The notes beneath the pieces are model-generated. The model ran no database searches. It saw only the letters and a program-made list of their open reading frames with translations, and was not told the origin of the DNA. Below are positions 27,689 to 40,600 of a stretch of 64,000 nucleotides of DNA, one piece after another; the first letter of the stretch is position 1; each line of letters opens with the position of its first letter. The position numbers and the translations under genes were made by a program. Origin of the DNA: Trochalopteron elliotii (Eukaryota; Chordata; Aves; Passeriformes; Leiothrichidae); NCBI GenBank assembly GCA_024734555.1, contig JANPWX010019930.1, forward strand, positions 1,407,345 to 1,471,344, written 5' to 3'.

Positions 27689-27852
27689 CATAAAACCACA
27701 GAATTGTGGAATGGTTTGGATTGGAAAGGATCTTAAAGCTTATCCAGTGTCACCTCTGCCATGGGTAGAGACACCTTCCACTATCCCAGCGTGTTCCAAG
27801 CCCCATCCAACCTGGCCTTGGACACTTTTTGGGGACTCCACAACCTCTGCAG
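27689..27852 (-). mobile_element. CR1 LINE fragment, 3' end
   Basis: A reversed CR1 3' end: 'ccacagaattgtggaatgg', 'aaaggatcttaaagctta', 'ccatgggtagagacacctt' and 'tccaagccccatccaacct'. Similarity stops after 'ggacactttttgggg'. It lies about 260 bp left of a second CR1 in the opposite orientation, so the two insertions are separate events. Confidence 0.9.
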
Positions 27853-28110
27853 GTAACAGTCACCTGTGCTGCTATTTGGAATGTGAAGATAAGTAACATA
27901 TTTGTTCATAACCACTATTGAAAAAGGGCTTCTGAATTCATAGCAACCCCTCAAGTCTCAAGCCCTTCATGCATGTAGTGAGAGCTCCTGCTACTCCTGT
28001 GATAGATTCCTCACTCCGTATGCCTTGGATGGAGAAATATAAAACAGCAACTGCAAGCTGTATAGACAATAAAGCCTTTTGACTTTATTTAGTTTTATTT
28101 TGACTTTCTG

Positions 28111-28719
28111 AGCCAGCAGTGCCCAGAAGGCCAATGGCACCTGATCTGTATCAGGAATAATGTGAAAGCAGGATTAGGACAGTGACAGCCCCTGTGCTGG
28201 CACTGCTGAGGCCACACCTCGAGGGCTGTGTCCAATTCTGGGCCCCTCAGGACAGGGAATTGAGGGGCTGGAGTGTGTCCAGAGAAGGGAATGGAGCTGG
28301 GGAAAGGTCTGGAGCCCAGAAGCAGCTGAGGGAGATGGAAAGGGGCTCAGCCTGGAGAAAAGGAGGCTCAGGAGGGACCTTCTGGCTCTGCACAACTCCC
28401 TGACAGGAGAGGACAGATGGGGGGGTCAGGCTCTGCTCCCAGGGAACAGGGACAGGAGGAGAGGGAACAGCCTCAGGCTGGGCCAGGGGAGACTCAGGTT
28501 GGGCACCAGCAGGAACTTCCCCATGGAAAGGGTGGTCAGGGATTGGCAGGAGCTGCCTTGGAAGGGTTGGACTCCCCATCCCTGGAAGTGTCCAAAGAAA
28601 AGACTGGATGTGGCATTAGGAGCTCTGGGCTGGGGACAATGTGGGGATTGGTCACAGCCTGGACTTGATGGCCTTGGAGGGCTTTTCCAACCCAAATAAA
28701 TGATTCTGTGATTCCATCA
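28111..28719 (+). mobile_element. CR1 LINE fragment, longest copy in the window (about 610 bp)
   Basis: The body reads 'gcccagaaggccaatggc', 'aggccacacctcgagggct', 'aggggctcagcctggag' and 'ctggacttgatggccttgg', ending with the octamer-like 'atgattctgtgattcc'. It is 5'-truncated and has no intact reverse transcriptase. Open frames on both strands within it are shadows. Confidence 0.95.
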
Positions 28720-29373
28720 CTTGTTAAATTTATTTTCTTATTTCTTTGCATAAAGCACTGGGTCGCCCTGGTGCTTGAACAGTCTTTGCACCACCTGGTC
28801 TCCTGGACACGCACATTAAAGCTAGTTTGGAGGATCATCACCCTGAGACATAGTTCATTCCCTAAGAACCCCACAGGAATCATGACGACAGAGAGATCTC
28901 CCCCTGTGTACCAAAGGCAGCCTTAAAAATCAAGTGTGAGCTGCAATCAGGACAGCCGCCCCAGTGCCAGGAGCTCAGATTCCTCTGCCACAAGAATGAT
29001 TTCTTTTCCCATTAAACAACCTTTGAGGAAATCAATACAACTCAAGGGAGGCCATCATTTTGGAAAATGTATGTTTTCATAATGATGGCATTTTGTGGTG
29101 GATAAATTAATAACCTCTACCAATAATTTGATCATGCTGTACTTATAAGCCTAAGATTTTTTCATTTATATTACGCATTTCAGGGTTTTTTTATTATATA
29201 TATATTTCTACTTCAGGTTAAAAAAACATTTCAGATGAGAAAATCTAAAATCAAAACCTATTTAAATGGGAACTTTGCTTGCCTGTATTTCACTATATAT
29301 TTGTAAGGAAGTACAAAAACATTTAAACAAATACTACATTCAGAACAGAAGGTATTTTGCTACTTATTTATAC

Positions 29374-29428
29374 AGCAACATAAATACGTGATGCTATTTT
29401 AGAGATAAAATAGCAACATAAATACGTG
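29374..29428. repeat. Direct repeat with an internal palindrome
   Basis: The 17-mer AGCAACATAAATACGTG occurs at 29374-29390 and again at 29412-29428. Between them GCTATTTTA (29393-29401) pairs with TAAAATAGC (29406-29414) around a 4-nt centre. Confidence 0.9.
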
Positions 29429-30654
29429 GCACCATAACTTTTAGAGAAAAAGACAGATTTAAAGCTTTGAAATAACCCACTCTAAAATCAGTCAGCGACA
29501 CACAAGACCTATGCCCTCTCCATAACAACACCCAGCTTTAACCCTGGAACACAAACCAGTCACTTTAGAACTGTCCTTACATGTGAACACACAGAATTAA
29601 TGACAGCACAGAGCCTCATCACTCAAAATGTCATTGTCGAAGGACAAAAGTCAAGACAAGTAAAAGGGAAATGGTGATTCCTGGGGTGGGCAGGCACAAG
29701 GAGAAGGCCAGTGTTGTTGAGCAAGGCTCAAACACAAGAAAATCTGTGATCTAATGGTCCACAAGCCACTCTGATGGCCAATGTGATTCTTTCAATGTGA
29801 AAGATTATGAAGTGTGTCCATAATCCTTCAGTCAACGCTGGTGGAGAGCAGCTGAGAGTGAAAAGCCTAATTAATGCCCCAAACAGTGCTTCTGATAGGA
29901 CCAAAGGTGACGTCAACATTGTGACCTAATTAAGGAAACAAATTTAGACATTAAATGTGTTTTGGGCTTTTAAAAATTTTTATTTAAAGTATTTTAAAGA
30001 TTAAACCACTACCCAAAGTATTCAATGCCTTGAAAAATGAAGTGAAAAAATGGGCAGTTCAACATGACAACCTCAGGAAAGCCAAGATTTGCTCCAGCAT
30101 GCTCCACACTTCAGTGATGCATTTTGTACTGCCTTCTTTTATATCCATTCACCTTTTCTTTCCCTGCCTTTACCAAGCTTTGAGACAAACTGAGGAGACT
30201 GTGGTGACTGGTAAAAGCAGATCATTGCCCAGAAAGTGACAGAGTTATTTCAAACCCCTTCCTTCTCAAAGACTGTTCCATAAGAAATTCATGTCCTTTC
30301 CAAATAACCTTTCCTGCACATGTGATTTTTGGAATATTTATATTGTGCTTTCTGTATGTATAGATATTTTTTTCCCCCCGAATTTAACAAGCTTTAGATC
30401 TTTTACTTCTCCTGTACATTTTTTAATTTTCTATAACCAGCTGATGCAGTTTCAAATTTTGTTATGCATTTTCCTGCATTTGTTGTGAAATGAGCAAGCT
30501 GAAGTCTCACATGTCATTCACTAGGAACAAAGTTCTACTTACACTATTACCTTTCTGGACCCATTTATTTCTCTTGAAATCAATATAAAACCCCCACTAA
30601 ATAAAAGACATGCCATGAGTACTATCTACAAATTTCTGTCAGCTCTCTGCTTGC

Positions 30655-30704
30655 CTTTTTTTTTGTCTTTTTTTTTGCCCCCCCCCCCCCCTTTTTTTTT
30701 TTTT
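30655..30704. repeat. Homopolymer block: T-rich, then 14 C, then 13 T
   Basis: T-runs broken by single G or GTC are followed by an unbroken run of 14 C (30678-30691) and then 13 T. This is low-complexity sequence; length is likely to vary or be mis-sequenced. Confidence 0.95.
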
Positions 30705-33049
30705 GTCGTACCGTATTCCTAAAAAGCTTTTCATGCTGTGAATTTAAAGACAGCATTTAGGATGTCATTATGGCATGTCTTTATATACAGCTGCCATTAA
30801 GGTCTTTGTAATGGATTCAGAAATGATGAACATGGAAGATGCCTCAGTCAGACATGACATTAATGTTTTTATGGCAGATGCACTGGCACAATCTCAATCA
30901 ACATCACAGGATAATTCTGCTTTGGAAATGCTACAGGTAATTCTGGCTGCCCTGAGAGGCTCTGAGGGTACATTTAAAGAATTTTAAAGATCTCAGTAAG
31001 TACTTTGAGAGCAGCAACACATTAATATTCATTACAACACTTACTGAACAATGAACGTGAAATGTGGTCATGTGCAAGACGTTGATATACAATGAACAAA
31101 AAATTATCAATCAGCAGGTCTCAATCAGAATTGAGAAGTTGGTTTAATCTGTAACAACTTCTATTTAGATGCTCTTAAACAGTCACACAGACACATGCAC
31201 AGCACGATTTTTAGTGATAACTTATTATTCATTGTGAATAGTAAAACTAGTGACAGGACCCCAGACCTGTGTTTACACTGTGACCTGGGCTGTTTCTCTT
31301 CCCCAGGTCCTTGGACATCTGCAGGACTCTCCTGGTCTGGCTGGGCTGTGACCATGAGCAAAGTCCAGCACTGACAGGGCATAGTCAGGGGTAATCTCAG
31401 CTTCAGCAGACATAACCCACACCACTAAAACACCTGTGGTGTTCAGGGTCTGGACAAGCTGGGACATCTTCAGGGATTTTTTAGAGGGCAGTGGTGGAGA
31501 TGAATGGCAGAAGACCATGGCAAACAAGCTGGCCCCAGGGCAGTCAGACAGCAGGGATGCAGAGCCAGGATGCAGGGTGAGGTCAGTGTGTGTGACGGAG
31601 AGAGCCACAGCCAGACTCGTTACAGGACGGGCCCTGCTCCCCTGGGACCCACTAACTCTGGGATAGTCTTTCCATATGGCAAAAGCTGCAGCCCTCAGTG
31701 AGAAAAAACAGGATCACGCCCAGAGCTGTGCTCATGTTCCACGGATCCTCCCCCAATATCCCTGAGAGCCACCAGGGCTAGGAGGCACCAGGAAAATTGT
31801 TTATTAAAATGGGAATGACAGGGGTTCGATCACCCAAACCCCCAAATCCACTTGGAAACACAAACTTCAAATATCCAAGCCCAGGAAAGATGGTATTTTC
31901 TTTGCAAAGAGCCTCCCTGCTGAGTTTTGCTGATATGCAGAGAGTCAGCTGCCTGAGGCAGCTGAAACTGAAGGCTGAAACACAGCCTGGACTGGCAAAG
32001 CTTGATACAATTCCTCTACCCCTCCATCAATGTGCAGCAATTCTTAAAAAAAGGATATCTATATATAGGGATTATTTATGATTGCTTAATATTTCATGCA
32101 AGCTCAAAATATCTATATGCAAGAAGAAAATCCTTTTCTATATTTAATGTATTTTTTGTAATTTCATTACACTGGGAAATTCTCATGCCCCTTTACCATC
32201 AAAAATACATTTAAATTATTAAGACCCTGTGGGAATTTTAAACACTTCCTGACATTTCTCCAAAACAACAGTAACTATAATGGTAAGGTTTGATTACAAA
32301 AAGTAATACAGTCTCCCTCTAACTAAATAAAGCTTAGAGAAAATGGGATTTAAATACAAAAGGGTGTGTAAACACACACTCCTTTTCCCACCACAACAAA
32401 ACAGACTGGTTTAGACTGAAAAAAGTTTTTCCTCTGGCACCTTGCTTCAGAAAAAATATCAAGGGATGATCTGTGATATAAACCACATGCTAAACTCTAG
32501 TGATGAAATACTATAAAAAACACAATGTCGTCAAAGAAAGAAAGTAAGTGGGTTATTTCCAGAGAAATTTGCTGAAGATGTTGGAAAGTATGTATGATTT
32601 TATGACTTTTTCTAGAGAATCAAGAGAAAAAAAGGTGTTGCAGCCTAAAAGACCTGAAGAATTAAGCTCACTAACAGTAAAAGCAGAATAAAGTCACGAG
32701 GTTAAGCAGGTGATGTGTGGGATGACAGAAAGCCATTACAAAGGTCTATAGGCAGAAAATATTGTCTCATTTGACTTTTTTTACTCTTTCCAGGAAAAAA
32801 AAAGAAATGTAAAACAGAGAATCTTGGTATCATATCTTCTCAACTTAAAGGTTCCATCTTAGAAGTACTCCAGCTATCCTGAGTAGAGCTGTATTTGACA
32901 GCCTTATCCTTAGAAAAAAAACCAGGCTGATATTATTTAAAGCTAGAATTTTTGCCTTTAACTAATGTTGTTTCTAACCATCATAATACTTGTCTAAAAA
33001 GACGTGTGAGAACCTGCAATTTTCTTTTATTGGAATGGATTAATCATTA

Positions 33050-33087
33050 TTATATCAGTATACCTAACTTATATCAGTATACCTAAG
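33050..33087. repeat. 19-bp tandem duplication
   Basis: TTATATCAGTATACCTAA(C/G) occurs twice head to tail, at 33050-33068 and 33069-33087, differing only at the last base. Confidence 0.95.
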
Positions 33088-35329
33088 GAAAAAAAATGGA
33101 AAAAAAAAGAAGAAATCACATAGAATTCCAAATCAGACATTAAAAAAAAATAAAAAAAATCCCTTCCTTGTGTGCTCCAGATGGAGCTGGGAAGGCTCCA
33201 CAGTGCTGCCCTCAGTCCCATGGTTGCTGGTACTGGGTGTTATTTTGGCATCCTGCCTCCCAGGAAGGCCAGTCTGGTCTGACTCCTCGTGGAGGAGAAC
33301 ACTGTGCAGAAGAGTGAAAAACGTCAGAGCAGAGCTCAAAAGCAGAGAAAGATACATCTAATCTTTGCCCATGCACACAACACCCTCTTTGTTGACCAAC
33401 AAAAAACACATTAAAACCTCCAGGACTAGGCACAAAGTGCTGATGTGAATAGTGGCTGCTCAGATGAGTAACACTTTTATTACATATTCAGATCCAAACA
33501 CTTTGGCCAGAGAGGGGGCCAGAATAAACCAGAGCAGCCTCTCTGGAAGTTAATGGAACTATAATGAATTACACCAATTGAGAATTCAGAGTATTATTCT
33601 GGGATAGAGCTTGCTGGTGAAATGCACAAAACAAAGCAAATGGCCAATTGCATGCTGGGCATGAACGCAGTCACTTCAAATTGTATTTCCTGAAATGGCA
33701 GCTGAGAAATATCATTACCTGAGAAATACCTAGAATCCTTCCTGGCCATTCTCTCTCTTGCAAAATCTGCATATAGCAGCTTTCTTCTTTTTTTATTAAA
33801 CTATATGAAAGAGCTTAAAGTCCATTGCTGCTTTTGTTCCCCTGAAGTAGTAGAAAAAAAGCACTACCACAACTAAAACATCAATTTTTAAACTGCTAAC
33901 ACACCAAACCTATTCTGGAATATGAAATTCTATTTGATAAAACAAACCTTCCCCAGCCTTGGAAAAGCTGAAGGGAGCTGTGTGGCCAGGGCAGTTTTGG
34001 GAGGACATTCCCAAGTACCTGTAATGGGCTGCCAGTCCATGCAGCTTGCTGGCCCCTGGACTGTTGCTGGCCTGCATGCTCACATATCCAAGCCTCTTGT
34101 TTTGGTGCTTTAAAAAAAGAAAATGCTCTATGCCTTCATCATTTACCCTCAGGAACCCTCACTACAAAAATACCTGCTATTTCCTCTAACACTGTTTTCA
34201 CTAATAACAACTATTCCAGCTGATAACAAGAAATGTGTTGATGTAGTCATCCAAGGATATCTAAGGAAAATAAAGCCACCTCCTGTCTGCCAGACAGGGA
34301 TTTTAAAGCTCCTCAGGCCCATAAGCAACAAGGGGATGATTTGTTCCCAGAAGCAGCCGTGAATTAAAAATGTCAGTGCTGTCCTGAATGGGGACAGCAG
34401 CAGCCTGGGCCACTGGCAGAAACTCAGCTCTGAGACACCAGGCTGCTGCAAGGAAAGATTTGGGGGCTGTTTTCCCTTATAGTTTCCTACCCCAGACAAA
34501 GGACATGGATGCACAGCAGGGTTAATTCACTGCTGCTGGGATAAGGGTCACAACTGACTGAGCCACTGGCTGCTGTTTATAAATGTAATGTCATACCTCT
34601 CCTGCAGCAATTTTAACAAGCCACAGTGAGGAGAAGGTAGGGGGAAATAGCTTAATCTCACCAAAATGCAATGCCACTTCTTCCTGTCTGATGTCCCATT
34701 CTTCAAAAAATAAAGAAAAAGAACTAAATGAAAATGCAACTTGTTCTGTCCTTTACTGCTACTACTCATTGTTGCAGAAGGAAGGAGCAGCACAGAGCGA
34801 AACAGGCATAGTTCCCACCTTAGAGCTGCAAAATCCCTAATCTGTACCACAAATTTAACACCTTGTCTCCCACCAGAAGACAGAAACTGTGAACTATATC
34901 CCATTGCCCCACTAAGCCTCATTTCCTGTGCCCATTCCTTTCCCTCCAACTCAACAGGGACTGGCTGACAGACACTCTCCTGCCCAGGGGGAACTCACCA
35001 GTAATTTTTTAAGGCAACTTTCCATCATTCATGCTGTAAAAATTCTCCTCGGTAGGCTATAGACATATCCTTAATGGGGCTGGGGCTTTAGGAAACTATT
35101 TAATGTCTTTTAGCAATAAAATATAAGTATCTCCTGGAAGTGCTAGCTTATCTGGATGCTCAGTGCAGCTCTCCAGTGTCTATGACAGTTCAGAGGCACA
35201 GCTGACCTTTCCCTGCACATATATACCTCCTGTGCACATAAAAGTGCCTACAATGGGATGGCTCCATGTCTTCCATCCTTAGTTATCCTAAATAACATCT
35301 CCTCTCCTTGGCTCTCCAAAACTCAAAGG

Positions 35330-35645
35330 TCCAGCAGGGGGGTTGATCTCCTCCAACCCCTCACAAGAGACAGGACAAGAGGAAATGGCCTCAAGTTGCA
35401 CCAGGGGAAGATTAGTTTGAATATTAGGAATAATTTCTTCACACAAAGGGTTTTCAAGTGGTGGAACGGGCTGCCTAGGGCAGTGCTGGAATCATCCTTG
35501 AAAGTGTTCAATTAATGTGTGGATGTGGTGTTTAAGGATGTGGCAGTGCTGGCTTCATCATCTGACTCAATGATCTTTGAGATCTTCCCCAGTCTTAGAT
35601 TCACTTACATAGTGAATCTATGAATCTACAATTCCATGTTTCTGT
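35330..35645 (+). mobile_element. CR1 LINE fragment, 3' part
   Basis: 'caggacaagaggaaatggcc' is followed by 'tcaagttgcaccagggga', 'aggaataatttcttcacac' and 'ggtggaacgggctgcct', and the copy ends with degenerate 'gattca/gaatcta' octamers near 35596-35630. The element looks older (more diverged) than the copy at 28.1 kb. The end carries a small palindrome, TAGATTCACT/AGTGAATCTA. Confidence 0.93.
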
Positions 35646-37410
35646 GAGGTGGACGAGACCCTCCTTCTCTCAGGGTACAGTGAGAATGGTGCCATTACGT
35701 TTCCAGCATAAGGTGATTTTCCGCCTATTATTTCCTCAGATTATCAAAATTCAACTGTGCTGTGAAGCTAATTGGGAGGTTCTCAGACATTGAAAAAGCT
35801 TTAGGATGTTCATATGCCTAGAAAGAGAGCAGATTTTTTCATTTGGCAGCTCGTGAACCAAGTGTTGGAACCAAGTAAAGAATAAAGCACTAGGAAGCAG
35901 CTCAGTAGTCTAGAAAGTAACATAATTCACTCACACAGGCACACAAACCAAAGGCCAATCACAGTTTCGACCCTGCTGATCCCTTCTGAAAATGGCTGAC
36001 ATCAACTTCATGATCCACATATCTTAAGGATAGGTTGAAAGCACGCAAAAATCCTCTGTTGGGAATCTTCTAATTCCTGCCCTGCTTCATAGGGAAGGCT
36101 CCTAAAATGTTAGGACTCAAGGCAGAGATCTGATTTTACCCTTGGTGTGATGTGGTCAATATCATCAGACTTCAATAACTGAGGTCAGCTGCTCAGCCTG
36201 ATAGCTAGCTGTGCAAGACCTTTCATTTCTCGTTCTCTCAAAAAGAAAAAAAAAATCAGTTTAGGCAGAGGGAAGTGGGAAATCGAAGATCACATTTCCA
36301 TCATTCACAGCCTGCCTCCATTTCTGATCACAAGGAAAAGACAAATGCATTCATGTCACAAATGTCAAAAATCTTTATCAAGTCCTTGGTGGGCAGAAGC
36401 ACTTTTTACATTTCTCTAAAAGCTATAAGACTCAATCATTTCTGGGAAGTTTAAACTACAAGTTCCAAAAAGGAAATAGTTCTCTGTTCTCCACTTTGAT
36501 GAAAAGTTAAGCTAAGTGCACAATAGGAGCTTATCCCTCCTGGGCATGAAGAGAGGAAGTGTATTTAAATTTCTTCTGTATCTTGATGGCATTTTGTGCT
36601 TGGTTAGTGCTTTGTTAATACCTTCAGGAGCTACAGAAACTTGGGAGAACACGTTCCTAAATTTCCCTGGTTGATGAAATAGTTTTAAACATGGGAGGGA
36701 CAGAAAAAACAGCAAGGTGAAATAAAAATAGAAAAATTAATGACAGTATAGTGAAATTATTGAAAATCCATTTAACCTAGAAGTCCATCTGCATTTCACA
36801 TCAATCCCCAAATTTTCTTTTCCTGTAACAATCAAGGTAGGTGACGATATTGGAATTGACCTTTTTGCTCAACAAACTGAAATCAAATCAGGTGCAATTT
36901 ACAAGCAGCTTCCACTGGAGCATCAACATGTTTTGAATCTGCTGCATAAAGGCTCCTTTTGCAGGCAGCAGCCACACAAACAGGCAGCAGTGTTCTGTGG
37001 GGAAGTTTATTCAACACACCTTGAGACACGGCTGGGAACTGTGACTCAGATTTGTTGTTGTCAAGTGAGGGAATCAGGAAACACTGTCTTCAGGCAGGCT
37101 GCAAACAGTGCTGGGTAAAGCCAGGGCTGAGCAAGGGACAGACTTTGTGAAGGACAGGTAATGAACCCACTGCTCTTAGTAATAATTGAATCAAGGTGCA
37201 GTGCTGGAGTAAGGATGAGGATTCACCTCTGGATACAGATGGAAACTGATGGCAAGCAGTCAGTGTCACACAGCAAATGGAGAGGAGGTGATTCAGATCA
37301 AAGGAAAGACTTTGTTAAGTAGATCTGTTTAGCACGAGGAGACTAAACAAAAAATGAACTGCTTCATATGCAATTCACACCAAGAAAAGCAGCCAGGTGA
37401 AAACCATGGG
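35646..37410. other. Non-coding stretch
   Basis: This lies between two plus-strand CR1 fragments. No gene or array is seen. Confidence 0.5.
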
Positions 37411-37606
37411 TGCTGTGAGGGTGGGGAGGCCCTGGCACAGGGTGCCCAGAGAAGCTGTGGCTGCCCCTGGATCCCTGGCAGTGTCCAAGGCCAGGCTGGA
37501 CACTGGGGCTTGGAGCAGCCTGGGATACTGGAAGGTGTCCCTGCCCATGGCAGGGGGTGACACTGGGTGATCCTCATGATCCTTTCCAAGACACACCAGT
37601 CTGTGC
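37411..37606 (+). mobile_element. CR1 LINE fragment, 3' end
   Basis: The sequence runs 'ggtggggaggccctggcac', 'agggtgcccagagaagctg', 'cctggcagtgtccaaggcc', 'aaggtgtccctgcccatgg' and 'gatcctcatgatcctttcc'. The terminal octamers are not clear. Confidence 0.93.
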
Positions 37607-40600
37607 CATCTACACACAACCCTGTCTCATGGATTTTGGGTAGTAAGAAAATTACATACTACCAAATATCCCTGTCATTTTGCACATCCTATCTTTTCCT
37701 TTTTGTATCTTTTCCTTCTCACAGCAAGGGGGTGTTCCTGCAAATCCCAACCAAAAAACACTGCAAGTCTTCAACGTATGGAAAACAGGAGTCACTGGTA
37801 ACCAAGGACAAGTGTCTTACCTAACAAGGGAAATTCAGGGATTCACAACATGCAACTGCTTTGGAAAAATCAGCATTTCCAAAAGATTTCCCCCAGGTTG
37901 CTTACTGCACCCCATGCAGATGTTAGGGGTGTCTGCTGTTCCCAACAAAAACACACACATTTTAGCACCTGCTTCATTCTCATTCCCCTCATCCACAAAC
38001 TGATCAATGATGCAAAAAGCCACTGCCTCACTTAGCAGAGATGTGTCCCAAATCTTATCACATATTCCTTCCCTGTCCCCTGGGCCATATGACAGCCCCA
38101 TGGAAGTGACTGTTTTTTGCTTTCTTCTCCTCACCTCTTGAACAAAACAAAACAAACACCAAACCCACCAAAAACAACAGAAGAAAATTTCACCTCCATC
38201 AAAATTCTCCAAGTCTTGCTAGAATTCAAAGACTGCACCCAAAATGTTTTGATGCTTCCTGCACAAGCAACGAGCTACTAGTGAGCCATTTAGTTAATGA
38301 TACTGCTCCCCAAGCACACCAAATTTCATGCCTAACTAGAGAGGTTAATATTTGTTGAGGTGTAATGAAGTAAACAATCAAGCAGGCAGTATACAACAGC
38401 TTTATTTTATATTCAAAATTTCTTTTTTCTTTCTTTTTTATAATTACTTTGAAGGTTTCAGCAGATGAGGTGCATTCACACCATGTGGAGATGTTGGGAC
38501 AAAATTCAAATTACCCACTGAAGAGTGCCAGAATGCCAACATCACCCCCTGAAAGAACCCCTGGGGATTACAGACAGGTTAACCAGGAAAGGTCTTAAGG
38601 AAATTGCTGGCAATCAGATACTCCTGACCTGACCCTTCTCTCCCAGGAACCCAGGTAATGAGTATCCTTGTGAGAATCCAACACCTGGCTATAGATTAAA
38701 GAGCTGTTTCTTTCTTGACTGAGACAACAGCTCACAGTATGGCTTATCCCAAATCAGCCCTGCTTTTCCTGTATGGAATTCGAGACAGTTGCAGGATCAG
38801 CAGAGGAAAATCTGGGGCCTACATAAGCAGTGACAACATAGCAGCCAGGTGAGCACACCTGAAAGACCCAGGCTCAGCTGACACAAAGCCCTGCTCCAAG
38901 GTGTTCTCCTACAAGCTGAGTTTATTTCTCCAACAGAAACAGTTTCATTACAGAGACAAAATTTAAGACTTTTGGTCTTGCCTGAACTGGTTACATCCAA
39001 TTTCTTTCCAAGCTACTTTTGGATTAACCCATTAAATCATGGAAATTACTTAGGTCACTCTTGAAAGTTGAGATTTTTAGCTATCAACACAGTTACCAAA
39101 GAGCTGCATATTCACTTCTGTGCTGAGGAAATTTTATGTCCTTATTAAAAATAAACAAAAACAATTCTGCTCTCAAGGTGAACAAAGCAATGCCCTGGCA
39201 GTGAAGTGGGAGTCATTTGACATAGGCATAGTAAAGTGGTTTTCTGCCATGCACATCAGTACTGAAGACTAATTTATTTTGTTTGTGGTTTTCAAATAAT
39301 TGAGGCAGTTACTTGGTTAAAAGAGGCTAAGAGAAACTATCATGGAATAATCATTTTTATTCAATTCTTACTATATTCTTAGTATATTCAAAAATACTGG
39401 TACATACAAATGTATCATAATGTACCTTTTTTTGTTTCATTTTAATTACCCCAAATTTGGACACAATTGATATCTACAAAACAAGGTCTAAATTTTACCC
39501 CATATTCTATTAAAGAAAAAAAACAATTAAAGATGGTCACTCATTTTAATTTATATTTAGATATCCAGATTTCTAGAACAGTATGTTCTGAACTGCTCAC
39601 AGAGCGTCCAAATTTCTGTTTGCATAAAGAGTGACATTGTGCCTTTTTACATACTGACAGAATTGGTAATGAGTTATAAATTAGTTATTACTGACATTTT
39701 TATAAGCTACAAGGGAAGAAAAGGTCTGCAGTTTGACTACAGGGATACCCTGACTACCAGAGATACCTAGAAAAGTTTAAATTTGGGAAGAATTTAAAAG
39801 AGGTCCCAATGATTTCAGTGATTGGTCCCAGGTGATCACAATTACACCTATTAACTCATAGGAACAGGAGCAAAGATAAGTAAAGACTTGTGAAACGGAG
39901 ATGAGAATTGCAGGAAAATGAATCCATCCATGAGCATCGTTTCATTTAAATTTACCTTCTTAAAACAAAGTTAGATACTTCGTTTCTAAGAGAGGAGGGT
40001 CATACTCAGGATGCCCAGAGTGGGTTTGGCACCTGTTTTCCTAAATATAAATGTAAAGCTCTGAACCTCACGAATTTTACTCACTCTGGAAGGTTAGCAG
40101 GTGTCATGTTTTGTGTGTCCTAACAGAGTAAAAGACATTAAAAAATGTAAATAAATGAGGTACTTGTATGTATGAAGAAATACACACTATCTGTGTTTCA
40201 TAATGTTGGGTTCTCTCTCCACCCAATTAAAAAAAATGAAACTCACACTTTACAATACTTCTGCTTTGGCATTATATCCTTTTTTACTTTTAATTTATAC
40301 AGTAAGTAAAAAAAAAAAAAAAAAAAACCACAAACTAATAAGATGTTGCTGACAGCTCCAGCTTTGAAAACATCTCCCCTCTTATCAGATACTATATGGG
40401 AAAGTTCTTTTTTAGTATGTAACTTTGTGTTTGACCTGTCTGGACACAGGGTGTGTAACTGAGAGCTCCTTTATGAGGCCACCTGGTCTGCTGTACATAA
40501 ACCAGCAAGTTCAGGTTAAGCTTCAAAACCAACCAGACTACAGGAAAATGCATGACAAAATCTGAAGTATTAATTACTGAGGTCATTTACCTATTGTGTC

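Larger units (their letters stand above)
28720..35329. other. Non-coding stretch with small repeats
   Basis: About 6.6 kb without a supportable gene. It holds a 38-bp-period direct repeat with an internal palindrome (29374-29428), a T/C/T homopolymer block (30655-30704), a GC-richer 500-bp patch (about 31250-31790) with a 111-codon minus-strand open frame, and a 19-bp tandem duplication (33050-33087). Confidence 0.5.

Noticed and set aside
28182..28699. Several overlapping open frames on both strands
   Set aside because: They lie inside a CR1 3' fragment and match no CR1 protein frame.
32500..32560. Minus-strand FFDDIV stretch considered as the XRCC4 C-terminus
   Set aside because: No stop follows at the expected place, and the preceding residues do not match the XRCC4 end.
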